Assembly: GCF_004342905.1 (NCBI RefSeq)
Contig: NZ_SMAN01000010.1
Span: 30,025 to 94,024, forward strand
Direction: 5' to 3'
Length of the DNA stretch: 64,000 nucleotides
Source: Melghiribacillus thermohalophilus
Lineage (GTDB): Bacteria > Bacillota > Bacilli > Bacillales > Alkalibacillaceae
Under the pieces are notes generated by a model. It did not search any database and was not told the origin of the DNA. It worked only from the letters and a program-made list of their open reading frames with translations. Positions 51,194 to 62,200 of this stretch are shown in pieces. A program made the position numbers and the translations under genes. How positions within the stretch are numbered: the stretch's first letter is position 1; the number at the start of each line of letters is the position of its first letter.

Positions 51194-53587
51194 TTGGGAT
51201 ATATTGCACATATCAGAAATGAAGACCATGCTATTCAATCAGTGGAGGAACATCTGGAAGAAGTATCAAAGTTAGCTGCAAAATTTGGAGAAAAAATTGG
51301 GGTAAAGCATTTAGCATTATTGGCCGGGATACTGCACGATATGGGAAAATATAGTGATTCTTTTAAAGAATACATTACCAGTGCTGTGTTTGATCCTGAT
51401 AATGCACCACCTAGGGGTAGTGTGGACCACTCTACGGCCGGAGGAAGATATGTGTTTAATCTGGCACATCATGAAAATGATCAAGCATCCAAAATGATTG
51501 GAGAAATATTGGGGAATATTATTATTTCTCATCACATGGGATTACAGGACTTTATAGACCCTGATCACAACTCTCCTTTTTTAAAAAGAATATGTGATAA
51601 GGAGATTGAAGATTACAAGGACATCACGAATCGTTTAGAAACATTCATAGGTCGTGAAAAAATAGAACAATTTTTAGACAAAAGCAAAAGTGAACTGATA
51701 GAAGTTTTACAAAAAAATGCAAAGAGCACTGACAAAGCTTTTTTGACTCTTTCATTCCTAACTAAATTTATCTTTAGTGCATTAATTGATGCTGATCGTA
51801 CTGATACACAAATGTTTGAAGAAAATAATTATAAGAATATAACTCAGAACAATATACCGTTATTTAAGAATTATTATAAAAAGTTAATCAGGCATTTGAA
51901 TTTATTAAACAAAAATAATGATGTCAATTCTAAAATAAATACTCTCAGAGCCAATATGTCTGATCAGTGTGATAAGTTTGCTGAAAAGCCAACTGGAATT
52001 TACACACTCTCTATTCCCACAGGAGGCGGAAAAACACTATCAAGTTTAAGGTATGCACTAAAACATGCCATTAAATATGAGAAAGAAAGGATTATCTATG
52101 TAGTACCATACACAACAATCATTGAACAAAATGCTAACGAGGTAAAAACGATTTTACAAGACGAAGATCATATTTTAGAACATCATTCAAACGTTGTGCA
52201 AGATACAGACCAAAGGAATTATACAGAGCATAAATCAATTGGATTAGCAAAAGATAACTGGGATTCTCCCATTATTTTTACTACAATGGTTCAATTTTTA
52301 AATAATTTCTATTCTAAAGGAACTAGAAATATCAGAAGATTACATAGTTTAGCGAATGCTGTCATTATCTTTGACGAAGTACAATCTGTTCCTGTTCACT
52401 GTGTATCTCTTTTTAATGAAGCAATAAATTTCCTTAAGAATGTATGTGGAACAACAATCTTACTCTGTACAGCAACTCAACCTGCTTTAGATTTCGTTAA
52501 GAATAAAATTGATCAGATCGATGATGAAATCATACAAAACATGGGTGAAGTTAGACAATCATTCAAACGAGTAGCCCTGTTTGACAAAACTTCTTCTCAA
52601 GGGTGGAGTACTGAAGAACTTTCTGAATTTATTTTAAAAAACATAGGAAAGGAAGACAGTATCCTATGTATTTTAAATACGAGAAAAGTCGTAAAAAAGT
52701 TATATGCACAGCTTAAAAAGCAGTTGAATACGAACGAATACAGTATTTATCATCTTAGTACGTCAATGTGTCCTGCTCATAGAAAAGAGATATTAAACGA
52801 AATAAAGAACAAGCTTGATAATAAAGAAAAAGTCATTTGTGTCAGCACACAACTAATTGAGGCAGGAGTAGATATAAGTTTTAGCTGTGTTATTCGTTCG
52901 CTTAGTGGAGTTGATTCTATAGCACAGGCTGCTGGGCGATGTAATAGACATGGTGAGTTAAAGACTGGGAATGTTTATATTATCAAGCATAAGGAAGAGC
53001 ATCTAAACCATTTAAAATCGATAAAAATTGGTTCAGAGATCACCTATAAAATGATACTTGAGAAAGGTTCCGGAAACTCTCTAGATCATTTAATGTCCTA
53101 TGAGTCCATCAGTTTATATTTTAAACAATTTTACCATGAATTAGAAAGAGAACTTGATTATATGATCCCCGAACTAAATTCATCAATTTATCAATTGTTA
53201 TCCATAAATCAAAAGTTTCGTGAAAATTACGATCGAAAACATAATCAATATCCACTAATACTAAATACAAGTTTTAATACGGCAGCAAAATATTTCAAGG
53301 TTATTGATAAACATGCCACATCAGTCATCGTCCCTTATGGCAAAGGGGAAGATATTATCACAGACTTAAATGGAGAATTAACCATTCAGGATGTATCTGT
53401 ACTTTTGAAAAGAGCACAACAATACACGATTGATATTTTCGAACATGAGAAAAATGAATTAATAAAAAGTGGGGACTTAATACCTCTGCAAGATGGCCAA
53501 TTTTTAGTTTTACGTCAAAGTGCTTATGACAAAAATTTTGGATTGAACATTGAAGGCAATGGAGAAATGGAAAGTCTTTTCATATAA
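51194..53587 (+). CDS. cas3: CRISPR-associated helicase/nuclease Cas3 (type I-C)
   Basis: TTG 51194 with AGGAGGTGAT seven bases upstream. 797 residues. N-terminal HD nuclease (GILHDMGKYSDSF, H48 D49; STAGGRYVFN), then SF2 helicase: Walker A SIPTGGGKTLSS (about 274), motif II IFDEVQSVP (Cas3 D-E-V-Q form), motif III LLCTATQPA, motif VI DSIAQAAGRCNRHGE. Cas3 is recruited by Cascade to degrade invading DNA. First gene of the operon; expression may depend on the crRNA-like leader described above. Confidence 0.97.
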   Translation: MGYIAHIRNEDHAIQSVEEHLEEVSKLAAKFGEKIGVKHLALLAGILHDMGKYSDSFKEYITSAVFDPDNAPPRGSVDHSTAGGRYVFNLAHHENDQASKMIGEILGNIIISHHMGLQDFIDPDHNSPFLKRICDKEIEDYKDITNRLETFIGREKIEQFLDKSKSELIEVLQKNAKSTDKAFLTLSFLTKFIFSALIDADRTDTQMFEENNYKNITQNNIPLFKNYYKKLIRHLNLLNKNNDVNSKINTLRANMSDQCDKFAEKPTGIYTLSIPTGGGKTLSSLRYALKHAIKYEKERIIYVVPYTTIIEQNANEVKTILQDEDHILEHHSNVVQDTDQRNYTEHKSIGLAKDNWDSPIIFTTMVQFLNNFYSKGTRNIRRLHSLANAVIIFDEVQSVPVHCVSLFNEAINFLKNVCGTTILLCTATQPALDFVKNKIDQIDDEIIQNMGEVRQSFKRVALFDKTSSQGWSTEELSEFILKNIGKEDSILCILNTRKVVKKLYAQLKKQLNTNEYSIYHLSTSMCPAHRKEILNEIKNKLDNKEKVICVSTQLIEAGVDISFSCVIRSLSGVDSIAQAAGRCNRHGELKTGNVYIIKHKEEHLNHLKSIKIGSEITYKMILEKGSGNSLDHLMSYESISLYFKQFYHELERELDYMIPELNSSIYQLLSINQKFRENYDRKHNQYPLILNTSFNTAAKYFKVIDKHATSVIVPYGKGEDIITDLNGELTIQDVSVLLKRAQQYTIDIFEHEKNELIKSGDLIPLQDGQFLVLRQSAYDKNFGLNIEGNGEMESLFI

Positions 53588-53611
53588 ATGCTCTGAATAC
53601 GAGGTGATGAC

Positions 53612-54328
53612 ATGCGAAATCAAATAGAATTTAAAGTCTATGGGAAATATGCGTTGTTTACAGATCCCATAACTAAAATAGGGGGTGAAAAGTTATCGTA
53701 TCAGGTTCCCACCTACCAGGCTCTAAAAGGTATAGTAGAATCCATCTACTGGAAACCTACGATCCTGTGGATAATCGATGCAGTTCGTGTAATGAATCCG
53801 ATCCAAATGGAATCGAAAGGTGTACGTCCCATTAAATACAACAACGGAGAAAATGAGCTTGCCAATTATACCTACTTAAAAGACGTTTGTTATCAAGTCA
53901 AAGCCCATTTTATTTTTAACCCATACCGGCCTGATCTCGCATATGATCGAAATGAACATAAACATCATAACATTGCAAAACGTAGTGTGAAAGCAGGCGG
54001 GAGAAGGGACGTTTATTTTGGAGCAAGAGAATGCCAGGCGTATGTAGAACCATGTACATTTGGGGAAGGAGAAGGTTTTTATGACAACTACGGTGAAATT
54101 CATCTCGGCACAATGGTACATGGAATTAATTATCCAGATGAAACAGGCAAAGATTATATGGAAGCAAGATTGTGGAAGCCGGTTATGAAGGATGGTTATA
54201 TCGAATTTATTTTACCAGAAGAATGTGAATTAATACGCCCATTGAGGGAAATGAAGCCAAAACAGTTTGACAAAAATTCCATCCATTCTGTGGATGATTT
54301 ATATGAAGAATTAAATAGAAAGGGGTGA
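53612..54328 (+). CDS. cas5c: Cas5c (Cas5d), crRNA-processing endonuclease
   Basis: ATG 53612 after CGAGGTGATGAC. 238 residues, RAMP fold: [40 protein letters not shown], glycine-rich GAGECQAY-like loop ([20 protein letters not shown]) in the C-terminal half. In type I-C it replaces Cas6, cutting pre-crRNA at the base of the repeat stem to leave an 11-base 5' handle, and stays in Cascade. Confidence 0.96.
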   Translation: MRNQIEFKVYGKYALFTDPITKIGGEKLSYQVPTYQALKGIVESIYWKPTILWIIDAVRVMNPIQMESKGVRPIKYNNGENELANYTYLKDVCYQVKAHFIFNPYRPDLAYDRNEHKHHNIAKRSVKAGGRRDVYFGARECQAYVEPCTFGEGEGFYDNYGEIHLGTMVHGINYPDETGKDYMEARLWKPVMKDGYIEFILPEECELIRPLREMKPKQFDKNSIHSVDDLYEELNRKG

Positions 54329-54335
54329 TAATAGA

Positions 54336-56261
54336 ATGAGCTGGCTCTTAAACTTATATAAAACCTATGAGTTAAATGCTGATAGAGTGGGAGAGTTTGA
54401 GGAATATTCAAGTGACCAAAATTATACTCTTCTGCCAATTGCCCATACCACTCAACAGATCCAGGTTGAAGTCGTTGTTAATGAAAAAGGGGACTTTTTG
54501 TCGGCGCAGGTAGTAGATGAAAATGATGCAACAACCATCATTCCATGTACCGAAGACTCATTTAGCAGAACAAGCGCTCCTGTACCACATCCTTTACACG
54601 ACAGTTTACAATATGTCGCCGGAGACTATGAACAATTTGTACAACCGTATAAAAAAGGAAAAAATCTTTATCAGGATTATATTAATCAATTGGGAGAATG
54701 GGCATCCTCGTCATTTGCTCATAAAAAAATTATAGCGATTTATTCTTATGTAAGGAAAGGTACTTTAATTCATGATCTTGTGCAAGAAGGTGTCTTACAT
54801 GTAGATCAAAATCAAAAATTAATAAGCAAATGGAAAAACTCATTTGGTGAGAAACCAGATATTTTTAAAGTGATTAATGAAACCCAGGAAAAAGCCTATG
54901 TTCGTTTCGATGTTCATCTATCAAATGAAGTCAACACAAAGGTATGGAAGGACAAAGATGTATTTGATTCATTTATTAACTATTACAAATCAACATTATC
55001 TGAAAGAGAGAAAGACATATGTTATGTTTCCGGAAGTGTTTTACCTAAAACCGAGAAGCATTCTTCTAAAATCAGACATGCAGCAGACAGGGCTAAATTA
55101 ATTTCCTCAAATGATAGCATAAATTTTACCTATAAAGGACGATTTAAAGAACCTAATGAAGCAGCAAATATTAGTTATGATGTCTCGCAAAAAGCCCATC
55201 AAGCACTGAAATGGTTAATTCAAAAACAAGGTGAAAAAATCGATCAGCGAGTGTTTTTAGTCTGGGGGAATGATGAAACAAAAGTGGCAGCCCCGCAAAA
55301 GGATACGCTCAGTTTCTTTCATGATCTAGGTATTCAGAATCCCGCAGATTTCCTAAGTGAAGATCGCACACATGAAGGGTTTGCCAAAAAAGTCAATCAG
55401 GCTTTAGCAGGCTACAAAAAAGATCTAAAGTACAACCAAAAATCAGAAGTAAACATTTTAGTTCTCGACTCTGCAACTTCAGGAAGAATGGCAGTTGTTT
55501 ACTATCGAAACTTACAAAAGGAAAAGTATCTTGAAAATATTGAAAGCTGGCATAAATCATGCAGCTGGCTGCATCGTTACAAGAACGAAGACAAGAAGAT
55601 CATTGAATTTATCAGAGCTCCAGCACTAAAGGAAATTGCACAGGCTGCTTATGGTCCTAATGTAAAAAAAGAAGTACAAAAAGGATTGGTAGAGAGGTTG
55701 CTTCCATGTATTATTGAACGCAGAAATATTCCATTGGATATCATCAGAAGTGTGTATAACCGAGCCTCTAATCCAGTGTCTATGGAAACATGGCAATGGG
55801 AACAAACATTAAGTATAGCCTGTGCGTTAATGAGAAAACAATACGAAAAGGAGGAATACAATGTGTCCTTAGATCTTAAAAACACTCATCGTGATTATTT
55901 GTTTGGTCGCTTGTTAGCGATTGCCGATGTGTTAGAAAGGAAAGCATTATCAGATGATTCAAAACGCGCTACGAATGCCATACGTTACATGAATGCTTTC
56001 GCAAGACATCCAGCTAGAACATGGGAAATAATTCAGGCTAATTTACAGCCTTATCAGGCTAGATTAGGGGATAAAGCTATATATTTTAATCGCTTAATTG
56101 ATGAAGTTGGTTCAAAAATACGCTTTGAAGATTTTAACAACAAACCGTTAAGTGGAATCTATTTACTAGGTTTCTATAGCCAACGATATGAACTATACAA
56201 TTATAAATCAAACAATAATAAAAATGAGGGAGATGAGAAACATGAAACCTTTGCAAAATAA
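54336..56261 (+). CDS. cas8c: Cas8c (Csd1), Cascade large subunit
   Basis: ATG 54336 after AAAGGGGTGATAATAGA. 641 residues opening MSWLLNLYKTYELNADRVGE; PHPLHDSLQYVAGDY, FLVWGNDETKVAAPQKDTLS and DYLFGRLLAIADVLERKAL are Csd1 family marks. Large subunit for PAM recognition. The C-terminus overlaps the next gene by 20 bases (cas7 start 56242). A hidden Cas11 product may start inside, as known for I-C; not resolved here. Confidence 0.95.
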   Translation: MSWLLNLYKTYELNADRVGEFEEYSSDQNYTLLPIAHTTQQIQVEVVVNEKGDFLSAQVVDENDATTIIPCTEDSFSRTSAPVPHPLHDSLQYVAGDYEQFVQPYKKGKNLYQDYINQLGEWASSSFAHKKIIAIYSYVRKGTLIHDLVQEGVLHVDQNQKLISKWKNSFGEKPDIFKVINETQEKAYVRFDVHLSNEVNTKVWKDKDVFDSFINYYKSTLSEREKDICYVSGSVLPKTEKHSSKIRHAADRAKLISSNDSINFTYKGRFKEPNEAANISYDVSQKAHQALKWLIQKQGEKIDQRVFLVWGNDETKVAAPQKDTLSFFHDLGIQNPADFLSEDRTHEGFAKKVNQALAGYKKDLKYNQKSEVNILVLDSATSGRMAVVYYRNLQKEKYLENIESWHKSCSWLHRYKNEDKKIIEFIRAPALKEIAQAAYGPNVKKEVQKGLVERLLPCIIERRNIPLDIIRSVYNRASNPVSMETWQWEQTLSIACALMRKQYEKEEYNVSLDLKNTHRDYLFGRLLAIADVLERKALSDDSKRATNAIRYMNAFARHPARTWEIIQANLQPYQARLGDKAIYFNRLIDEVGSKIRFEDFNNKPLSGIYLLGFYSQRYELYNYKSNNNKNEGDEKHETFAK

Positions 56262-57081
56262 AATTGATTTTGCAGTTGTTTTTACGGTGAAAAATGCAAA
56301 TCCTAATGGGGATCCTTTAAATGGAAATCGGCCACGACAAAATTATGACGGTTATGGTGAAGTATCGGATGTATGTCTAAAACGGAAGATTAGAAATCGT
56401 TTACAGGATATGGGTGAATCGATTTTTGTTCAATCCAATGACCGAAATTTGGATGGGTTTAAGAGTTTAAAGGACAGGGCCGATAGTGTAGAGGGGTTGA
56501 AAAAAGCACAAAAGGAAAAAGACCCTCAAAAGTTTACAGAAGTTGCATGCTCTACATGGGTGGACGTAAGAAGTTTTGGACAAGTTTTTGCATGGGATAA
56601 GCTATCTGTAGGAATACGTGGACCTGTTTCCATTCATCCTGCTGTAAGTGTCCATCCTATTGATATATCTAGTTTACAGATCACGAAGAGTGTAAATTCA
56701 ACTTCGTCGGATAAAAAAGGTGCGGACACTATGGGAATGAAACATCGAGTAGATTTTGGGGTTTATGTCTTTTACGGGAGCATCAATACACAACTTGCAG
56801 AAAAAACCGGCTTTACAAATGAAGATGCTCAAAAAATTAAAGAAGCCCTTCTAACATTGTTTGAAAATGATAGTTCTTCTGCACGTCCTGACGGTAGTAT
56901 GGAAGTTCATAAAGTTTATTGGTGGAAGCACCATTCAAAACTGGGACAATACTCTTCGGCAAAAGTACATCGTTCTTTAAAGGTTGAGCCGTTGACTGAC
57001 GAACCGAAATCTATTGATGATATAAAAATTAACTTGGATCAATTAGAGGACCTGGAAGTTGAATTTTATGATGGACAATAA
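56242..57081 (+). CDS. cas7c: Cas7c (Csd2), Cascade backbone
   Basis: ATG 56242 (GAGGGAGATGAGAAAC upstream); an in-frame start at 56188 lies deep in cas8. 279 residues: FAVVFTVKNANPNGDPLNGN, RPRQNYDGYGEVSDVCLKR and IRGPVSIHPAVSVHPIDIS, the RAMP fold of Csd2. Multiple copies coat the crRNA. Confidence 0.96.
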   Translation: MKPLQNKIDFAVVFTVKNANPNGDPLNGNRPRQNYDGYGEVSDVCLKRKIRNRLQDMGESIFVQSNDRNLDGFKSLKDRADSVEGLKKAQKEKDPQKFTEVACSTWVDVRSFGQVFAWDKLSVGIRGPVSIHPAVSVHPIDISSLQITKSVNSTSSDKKGADTMGMKHRVDFGVYVFYGSINTQLAEKTGFTNEDAQKIKEALLTLFENDSSSARPDGSMEVHKVYWWKHHSKLGQYSSAKVHRSLKVEPLTDEPKSIDDIKINLDQLEDLEVEFYDGQ

Positions 57082-57727
57082 TGAAGAAGAATATTTAATG
57101 ATATCTGGAATTCAGCACTTTCAGTTTTGTAAGCGTCAGTGGGCCTTGATCCATATTGAACAACAATGGGAAGAGAATGTACGGACTTTAGAAGGTCAGC
57201 ACATACATAAAAAAGTTGATCAACCAGCAATTAAAGAGAAACGATCCGACAGACTGATTGTCCGTGCTCTTCCCATAAAATCAAGTACCCTGGGTGTAAC
57301 CGGAGTTTGTGATGTAGTGGAATTTGTTGAGAATGAACTGGGTGTATCTATACAAGGAACCAAGAAAAAATATATTCCCGTTCCTGTTGAGTATAAGCGG
57401 GGAAAGCCTAAAAAAGATGATGCTGATATTTTACAATTAACGGCGCAGGCTATGTGTCTGGAAGAAATGCTGGTTTGTAAGGTGGAAAAAGGGTATCTAT
57501 ACTACAATGAGATACGGCGCAGAACAGAAATTAAGTTTACTGATTCGTTAAAAAATAAAGTAAAAGATATTTTCATGGAAATGCATCATTATTTTACGAA
57601 AAAACATACACCAAAAGTTAAAACGGGATCTTTCTGTAATAACTGTTCTCTAAAAAACATTTGTGTACCGCGATTGATGAAAAAAGAATCTGTCAGTCGT
57701 TATATTGAAAGGAATTTGAAAGAATGA
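57068..57727 (+). CDS. cas4: Cas4 (RecB-like, Fe-S) adaptation nuclease
   Basis: ATG 57068 or 57071 (a TTG 57059 is also in frame). 219 residues: C21 in FCKRQWALIHIE, RecB core VPVEYKRGKPKKDDADILQL (Glu/Lys), and C-terminal FCNNCSLKNICVPRL, giving four cysteines for the Fe-S cluster. Trims spacer precursors and sets PAM. Overlaps cas1 by four bases. Confidence 0.94.
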   Translation: MMDNNEEEYLMISGIQHFQFCKRQWALIHIEQQWEENVRTLEGQHIHKKVDQPAIKEKRSDRLIVRALPIKSSTLGVTGVCDVVEFVENELGVSIQGTKKKYIPVPVEYKRGKPKKDDADILQLTAQAMCLEEMLVCKVEKGYLYYNEIRRRTEIKFTDSLKNKVKDIFMEMHHYFTKKHTPKVKTGSFCNNCSLKNICVPRLMKKESVSRYIERNLKE

Positions 57728-58755
57728 AAAGGCTGCTAAATACATTATTTGTTACTACGCCTGAAGTATATTTGTCATTGGATGGCGAAAATGTGGTGGT
57801 AAATAAAAATGATGAAAAAGTAGCAAGGTTCCCACTGCATAATCTGGAAACTATCTATACATTTGGATACTCTGGTGCAAGCCCGGGGTTGATGGGAAAG
57901 TGTGCAAAGAAAAATATCCCGATTGTATTCTTATCAAAAAATGGGAGGTTTTTAGCCAGAGTATCGGGTGAAACACGGGGAAATGTAGTACTAAGAAAAA
58001 CGCAATATATTATTTCTGAAAACGAAAGAAAATCAACTTCAATTGCCAAATATTTTATACTAGGGAAAGTTTTTAATTCTAAATGGGTGATCGAAAGAGC
58101 CAAAAGAGACCATCCTTTAAGAATAAACGTTGAATTATTTGAAGAAATTTCAAAGCATCTGTCAGAGCTAATGAATAGGATCAGAGATTCTGAAAACCTT
58201 GAAACATTAAGGGGATATGAAGGACAAGCAGCTATTTTGTACCACAAAGTTTTTGACCAGATGATCCTGCAGCAAAAAGAAGATTTTTACTTTAACCAAC
58301 GAAGCAGAAGACCACCGTTGGATAATGTGAATGCTATGCTATCGTTTGGTTATACATTGCTAGCGAACGATGCACAATCAGCTTTAGAAGGAGTGGGGTT
58401 AGACCCATATGTAGGATTTATGCACCAGGATCGTCCGGGAAGAGCATCGCTTGCACTTGACCTCATGGAAGAAGTAAGGAGTGTCTATGTCGATCGGTTT
58501 GTCATTTCCTTAATCAATAAAAGAAGCGTAAAACCTGAGGATTTTACAAAGAAAGAAAGTGGAGCAGTTATTATGAATGATGAGGCCAGAAAAAAGTTTT
58601 TAAAAGCCTGGCAGGAAAAGAAGCAAGAAAAAATCACACATCCATTTTTAGGAGAAAAGATACCCTGGGGGTTGGTCTTACATGCACAGGCATTGTTACT
58701 TGCAAGACATTTGAGGGGTGATTTGGATGGATATCCTCCGTTTTTCTGGAAGTAG
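57724..58755 (+). CDS. cas1: Cas1 integrase
   Basis: ATG 57724. 343 residues. N-terminal beta domain, metal residues Glu in LRGYEGQAAILYHKVFD and His/Asp in YVGFMHQDRPGRASLALDLM. Type I-C Cas1. Complete, so the locus should be able to gain spacers. Confidence 0.96.
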   Translation: MKRLLNTLFVTTPEVYLSLDGENVVVNKNDEKVARFPLHNLETIYTFGYSGASPGLMGKCAKKNIPIVFLSKNGRFLARVSGETRGNVVLRKTQYIISENERKSTSIAKYFILGKVFNSKWVIERAKRDHPLRINVELFEEISKHLSELMNRIRDSENLETLRGYEGQAAILYHKVFDQMILQQKEDFYFNQRSRRPPLDNVNAMLSFGYTLLANDAQSALEGVGLDPYVGFMHQDRPGRASLALDLMEEVRSVYVDRFVISLINKRSVKPEDFTKKESGAVIMNDEARKKFLKAWQEKKQEKITHPFLGEKIPWGLVLHAQALLLARHLRGDLDGYPPFFWK

Positions 58756-58764
58756 GACTGAATT

Positions 58765-59055
58765 ATGCTAGTTGTCATAACATATGATGTGAATACTATG
58801 GATTCGGCTGGCAAAAAGAGGTTGAGAAAAGTTGCTAAGGTATGTCAGGATTATGGGTTGAGAGTACAAAACTCCGTCTTCGAATGCAATGTTGATTCCA
58901 CAAAATTAAAGGAACTTAAATATAAACTGGAGAATTTAATAGATAAAGATAAAGATAGTCTCAGATTTTATAAACTTGGGAACAATTATAAAACAAAGGT
59001 TGATCATATTGGTGCTAAGGAAACAGTTGATATGGATGATCCATTGATTATCTGA
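58765..59055 (+). CDS. cas2: Cas2
   Basis: ATG 58765, nine bases after the cas1 stop. 96 residues, ferredoxin-like: MLVVITYDVNTMDSAGKK with conserved Asp, then VQNSVFECNVDSTKLKELKY. Last gene before the leader. Confidence 0.95.
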   Translation: MLVVITYDVNTMDSAGKKRLRKVAKVCQDYGLRVQNSVFECNVDSTKLKELKYKLENLIDKDKDSLRFYKLGNNYKTKVDHIGAKETVDMDDPLII

Positions 59056-59222
59056 ACTATAATGGTGCGGATAGGAAGTGAACATCAAATCCCAGGGGTA
59101 TTCGCACCAGAATAACAAGTAAATTATGAGATTTATAGTGGATTTCTTGAAGAATATGGAAAGGAGTTGTCGAGATGTTGTTTCATAATTCGTAATAAGG
59201 ATACTTTTACACTATTTTCGCT
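59056..59222 (+). promoter_or_regulatory. CRISPR leader with 10-bp hairpin
   Basis: AT-rich leader between cas2 and the first repeat. GGTGCGGATA (59064-59073) pairs with TATTCGCACC (59100-59109). The arms contain the GTGCG/CGCAC core of the repeat stem. The end of the leader reads GGATACTTTTACAC and TTTTCGCT before the first repeat. Confidence 0.85.
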
Positions 59223-62200
59223 GTCGCACCCTACTTGGGTGCGTGGATTGAAATAATTCTGTATTTATCAGCTTGAATCAAAGCATCATTGTCGCACCCT
59301 ACTTGGGTGCGTGGATTGAAATGCAAGCCACAGAAGGCGGCGGTGCGACAGTAGCGTCGCACCCTACTTGGGTGCGTGGATTGAAATATAGGTGACCTCT
59401 TGTCTCAGCAGGTGCTTAGGGTCGCACCCTACTTGGGTGCGTGGATTGAAATACTGTGTGCGTATGATTTGGAATTGTTACGTCGTGTCGCACCCTACTT
59501 GGGTGCGTGGATTGAAATCTTTTTCGAGATCGAAGTCACACACTTGTTTAGCGTCGCACCCTACTTGGGTGCGTGGATTGAAATTTGAAAATAACGATGA
59601 AACCAGTCCTGATTTCGGCGTCGCACCCTACTTGGGTGCGTGGATTGAAATAGAAATTGCGGTTATGTTTCAAACGGACATTGAAAGTCGCACCCTACTT
59701 GGGTGCGTGGATTGAAATCAGCGTTGCCTATGAAGGATTACCGGCCACACTGGTCGCACCCTACTTGGGTGCGTGGATTGAAATCGTCCTGGATAGGTGA
59801 GAAAACCATCCGTATCCGGTCGCACCCTACTTGGGTGCGTGGATTGAAATACTCTACACACCTACCAATCTATGATTTAACTTTGTCGCACCCTACTTGG
59901 GTGCGTGGATTGAAATAATCCCGCTCGGATTTGGTCCGCTAAAAGAACCGTCGCACCCTACTTGGGTGCGTGGATTGAAATATCGTCAAAAATAATCAAT
60001 AGATCTTCTGTATAGGTCGCACCCTACTTGGGTGCGTGGATTGAAATCATAATTATCACCCCTTTTATATATTTTTTATATGTCGCACCCTACTTGGGTG
60101 CGTGGATTGAAATGTGAAACAGGATTCAACACCCCGGTTCGGTTGTCGTCGCACCCTACTTGGGTGCGTGGATTGAAATCCAAAGATAGACTTCCGGCTG
60201 AACCAGTGCTATGAGTCGCACCCTACTTGGGTGCGTGGATTGAAATATCCGGCTTTTGCGGCAGTTAGATGACAAAACGCCGTCGCACCCTACTTGGGTG
60301 CGTGGATTGAAATATATTGCCCGCCTTTATGGCTGCTGGATATATAGTGTCGCACCCTACTTGGGTGCGTGGATTGAAATCCCGTTCACAAAACGAAGGG
60401 AAGCACTAACCCCGGTCGCACCCTACTTGGGTGCGTGGATTGAAATATAGAAATAGAAAAGCGATACCGAAGACAAAAACGTCGCACCCTACTTGGGTGC
60501 GTGGATTGAAATCCACACAGTATGGGGAAGAAGCCGCTTTGCCAAAAGGTCGCACCCTACTTGGGTGCGTGGATTGAAATCACTTATACGCGGCCTCTGA
60601 AACCGTCATATAATCGTCGCACCCTACTTGGGTGCGTGGATTGAAATTTACAATCTCTGCGGCATCGCAACAATGGAAGTGTCGCACCCTACTTGGGTGC
60701 GTGGATTGAAATATCTGGATCTACCAATACTACCGATAACTACGGTCGCACCCTACTTGGGTGCGTGGATTGAAATATGCGAATGTAACGGTGGATAGTC
60801 CGACAAAAGTGGTCGCACCCTACTTGGGTGCGTGGATTGAAATGCAAATAAAGGTAACGCTGAACGTCTGGCGGACGAGTCGCACCCTACTTGGGTGCGT
60901 GGATTGAAATCAGAGTCACGGTAGATGGGCGAGAGATGTATGTCGTCGCACCCTACTTGGGTGCGTGGATTGAAATAGCCGAGCGGAGTGAGCCACGACT
61001 TGCCAAAGGCGTCGCACCCTACTTGGGTGCGTGGATTGAAATGTAAGGAAGATCTGTCTTTACACCAGTTGATTGTGTCGCACCCTACTTGGGTGCGTGG
61101 ATTGAAATGTTTGAGTCTTTTAACGCCTGGTTATCTACTGCAGTCGCACCCTACTTGGGTGCGTGGATTGAAATAACCCAATCCTGCTTATTTTGGGCTT
61201 TCGCCGCCTCGTCGCACCCTACTTGGGTGCGTGGATTGAAATTTTTAGCAAAGACGGTGAAAATGGGGCTGATGTGGTCGCACCCTACTTGGGTGCGTGG
61301 ATTGAAATCCCCAGTTTTTGATGGCGATCTCCCTGGTGTCCGGTCGCACCCTACTTGGGTGCGTGGATTGAAATCAGAGTCACGGTAGATGGGCGAGAGA
61401 TGTATGTCGTCGCACCCTACTTGGGTGCGTGGATTGAAATAAAAAAAAGAATATGCTTTAACACAAGATGCATACAGTCGCACCCTACTTGGGTGCGTGG
61501 ATTGAAATGGACATTATGCTCGTGCAGCGTTTCCCGGATCTCCGTCGCACCCTACTTGGGTGCGTGGATTGAAATTTTTAGCAAAGACGGTGAAAATGGG
61601 GCTGATGTGGTCGCACCCTACTTGGGTGCGTGGATTGAAATAAAAAAGCGATCGGATACCGGGTCATGAAAATCCCGTCGCACCCTACTTGGGTGCGTGG
61701 ATTGAAATAAGGACAAAGGCTGGAAGCCCCGCAAAACAAAAGAGTCGCACCCTACTTGGGTGCGTGGATTGAAATCGGTTGCGCCGGTCATGGTATTTAG
61801 ACCTGCAAGTCGCGTCGCACCCTACTTGGGTGCGTGGATTGAAATTAAATAATCTACTAAATCAATACGATCACCATCAAGTCGCACCCTACTTGGGTGC
61901 GTGGATTGAAATATTTCATACTCTGAAAATATTAAAAAGCTGGGCAGTCGCACCCTACTTGGGTGCGTGGATTGAAATATCAGATACTACAATTACACGG
62001 TCGCCGACTTGCGTCGCACCCTACTTGGGTGCGTGGATTGAAATTCCCATGAGTGGGATGTGCCGTCACCTGTGTACTTGTCGCACCCTACTTGGGTGCG
62101 TGGATTGAAATCCAAAGACTTTTACTACGCCTGCTAATACATCAAAAGTCGCACCCTACTTGGGTGCGTGGATTGAAATCTTTCAAGTTGTTTAGTATTT

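Noticed and set aside
52293..52330. TTC followed by AATTTT inside cas3 as a target of the mini spacer
   Set aside because: Only the first six bases match after the PAM; position 7 onward disagrees. Not better than chance in AT-rich DNA.
60048..60081. Spacer 13 shares 14 bases with the cas8c ribosome-site region (self-targeting)
   Set aside because: The match (ATTATCACCCCTTT on the minus strand) starts only at spacer position 5, the seed mismatches, and the flank is TCA not the TTC expected of I-C. It mostly reflects a common ribosome-site sequence.
61151..61483. Minus-strand frame with NPRTQVGCD repeats, and plus frames with SHPTWVRGLK or VAPYLGAWIE repeats, across 59392-62244
   Set aside because: These are translations of the CRISPR repeat, not proteins.
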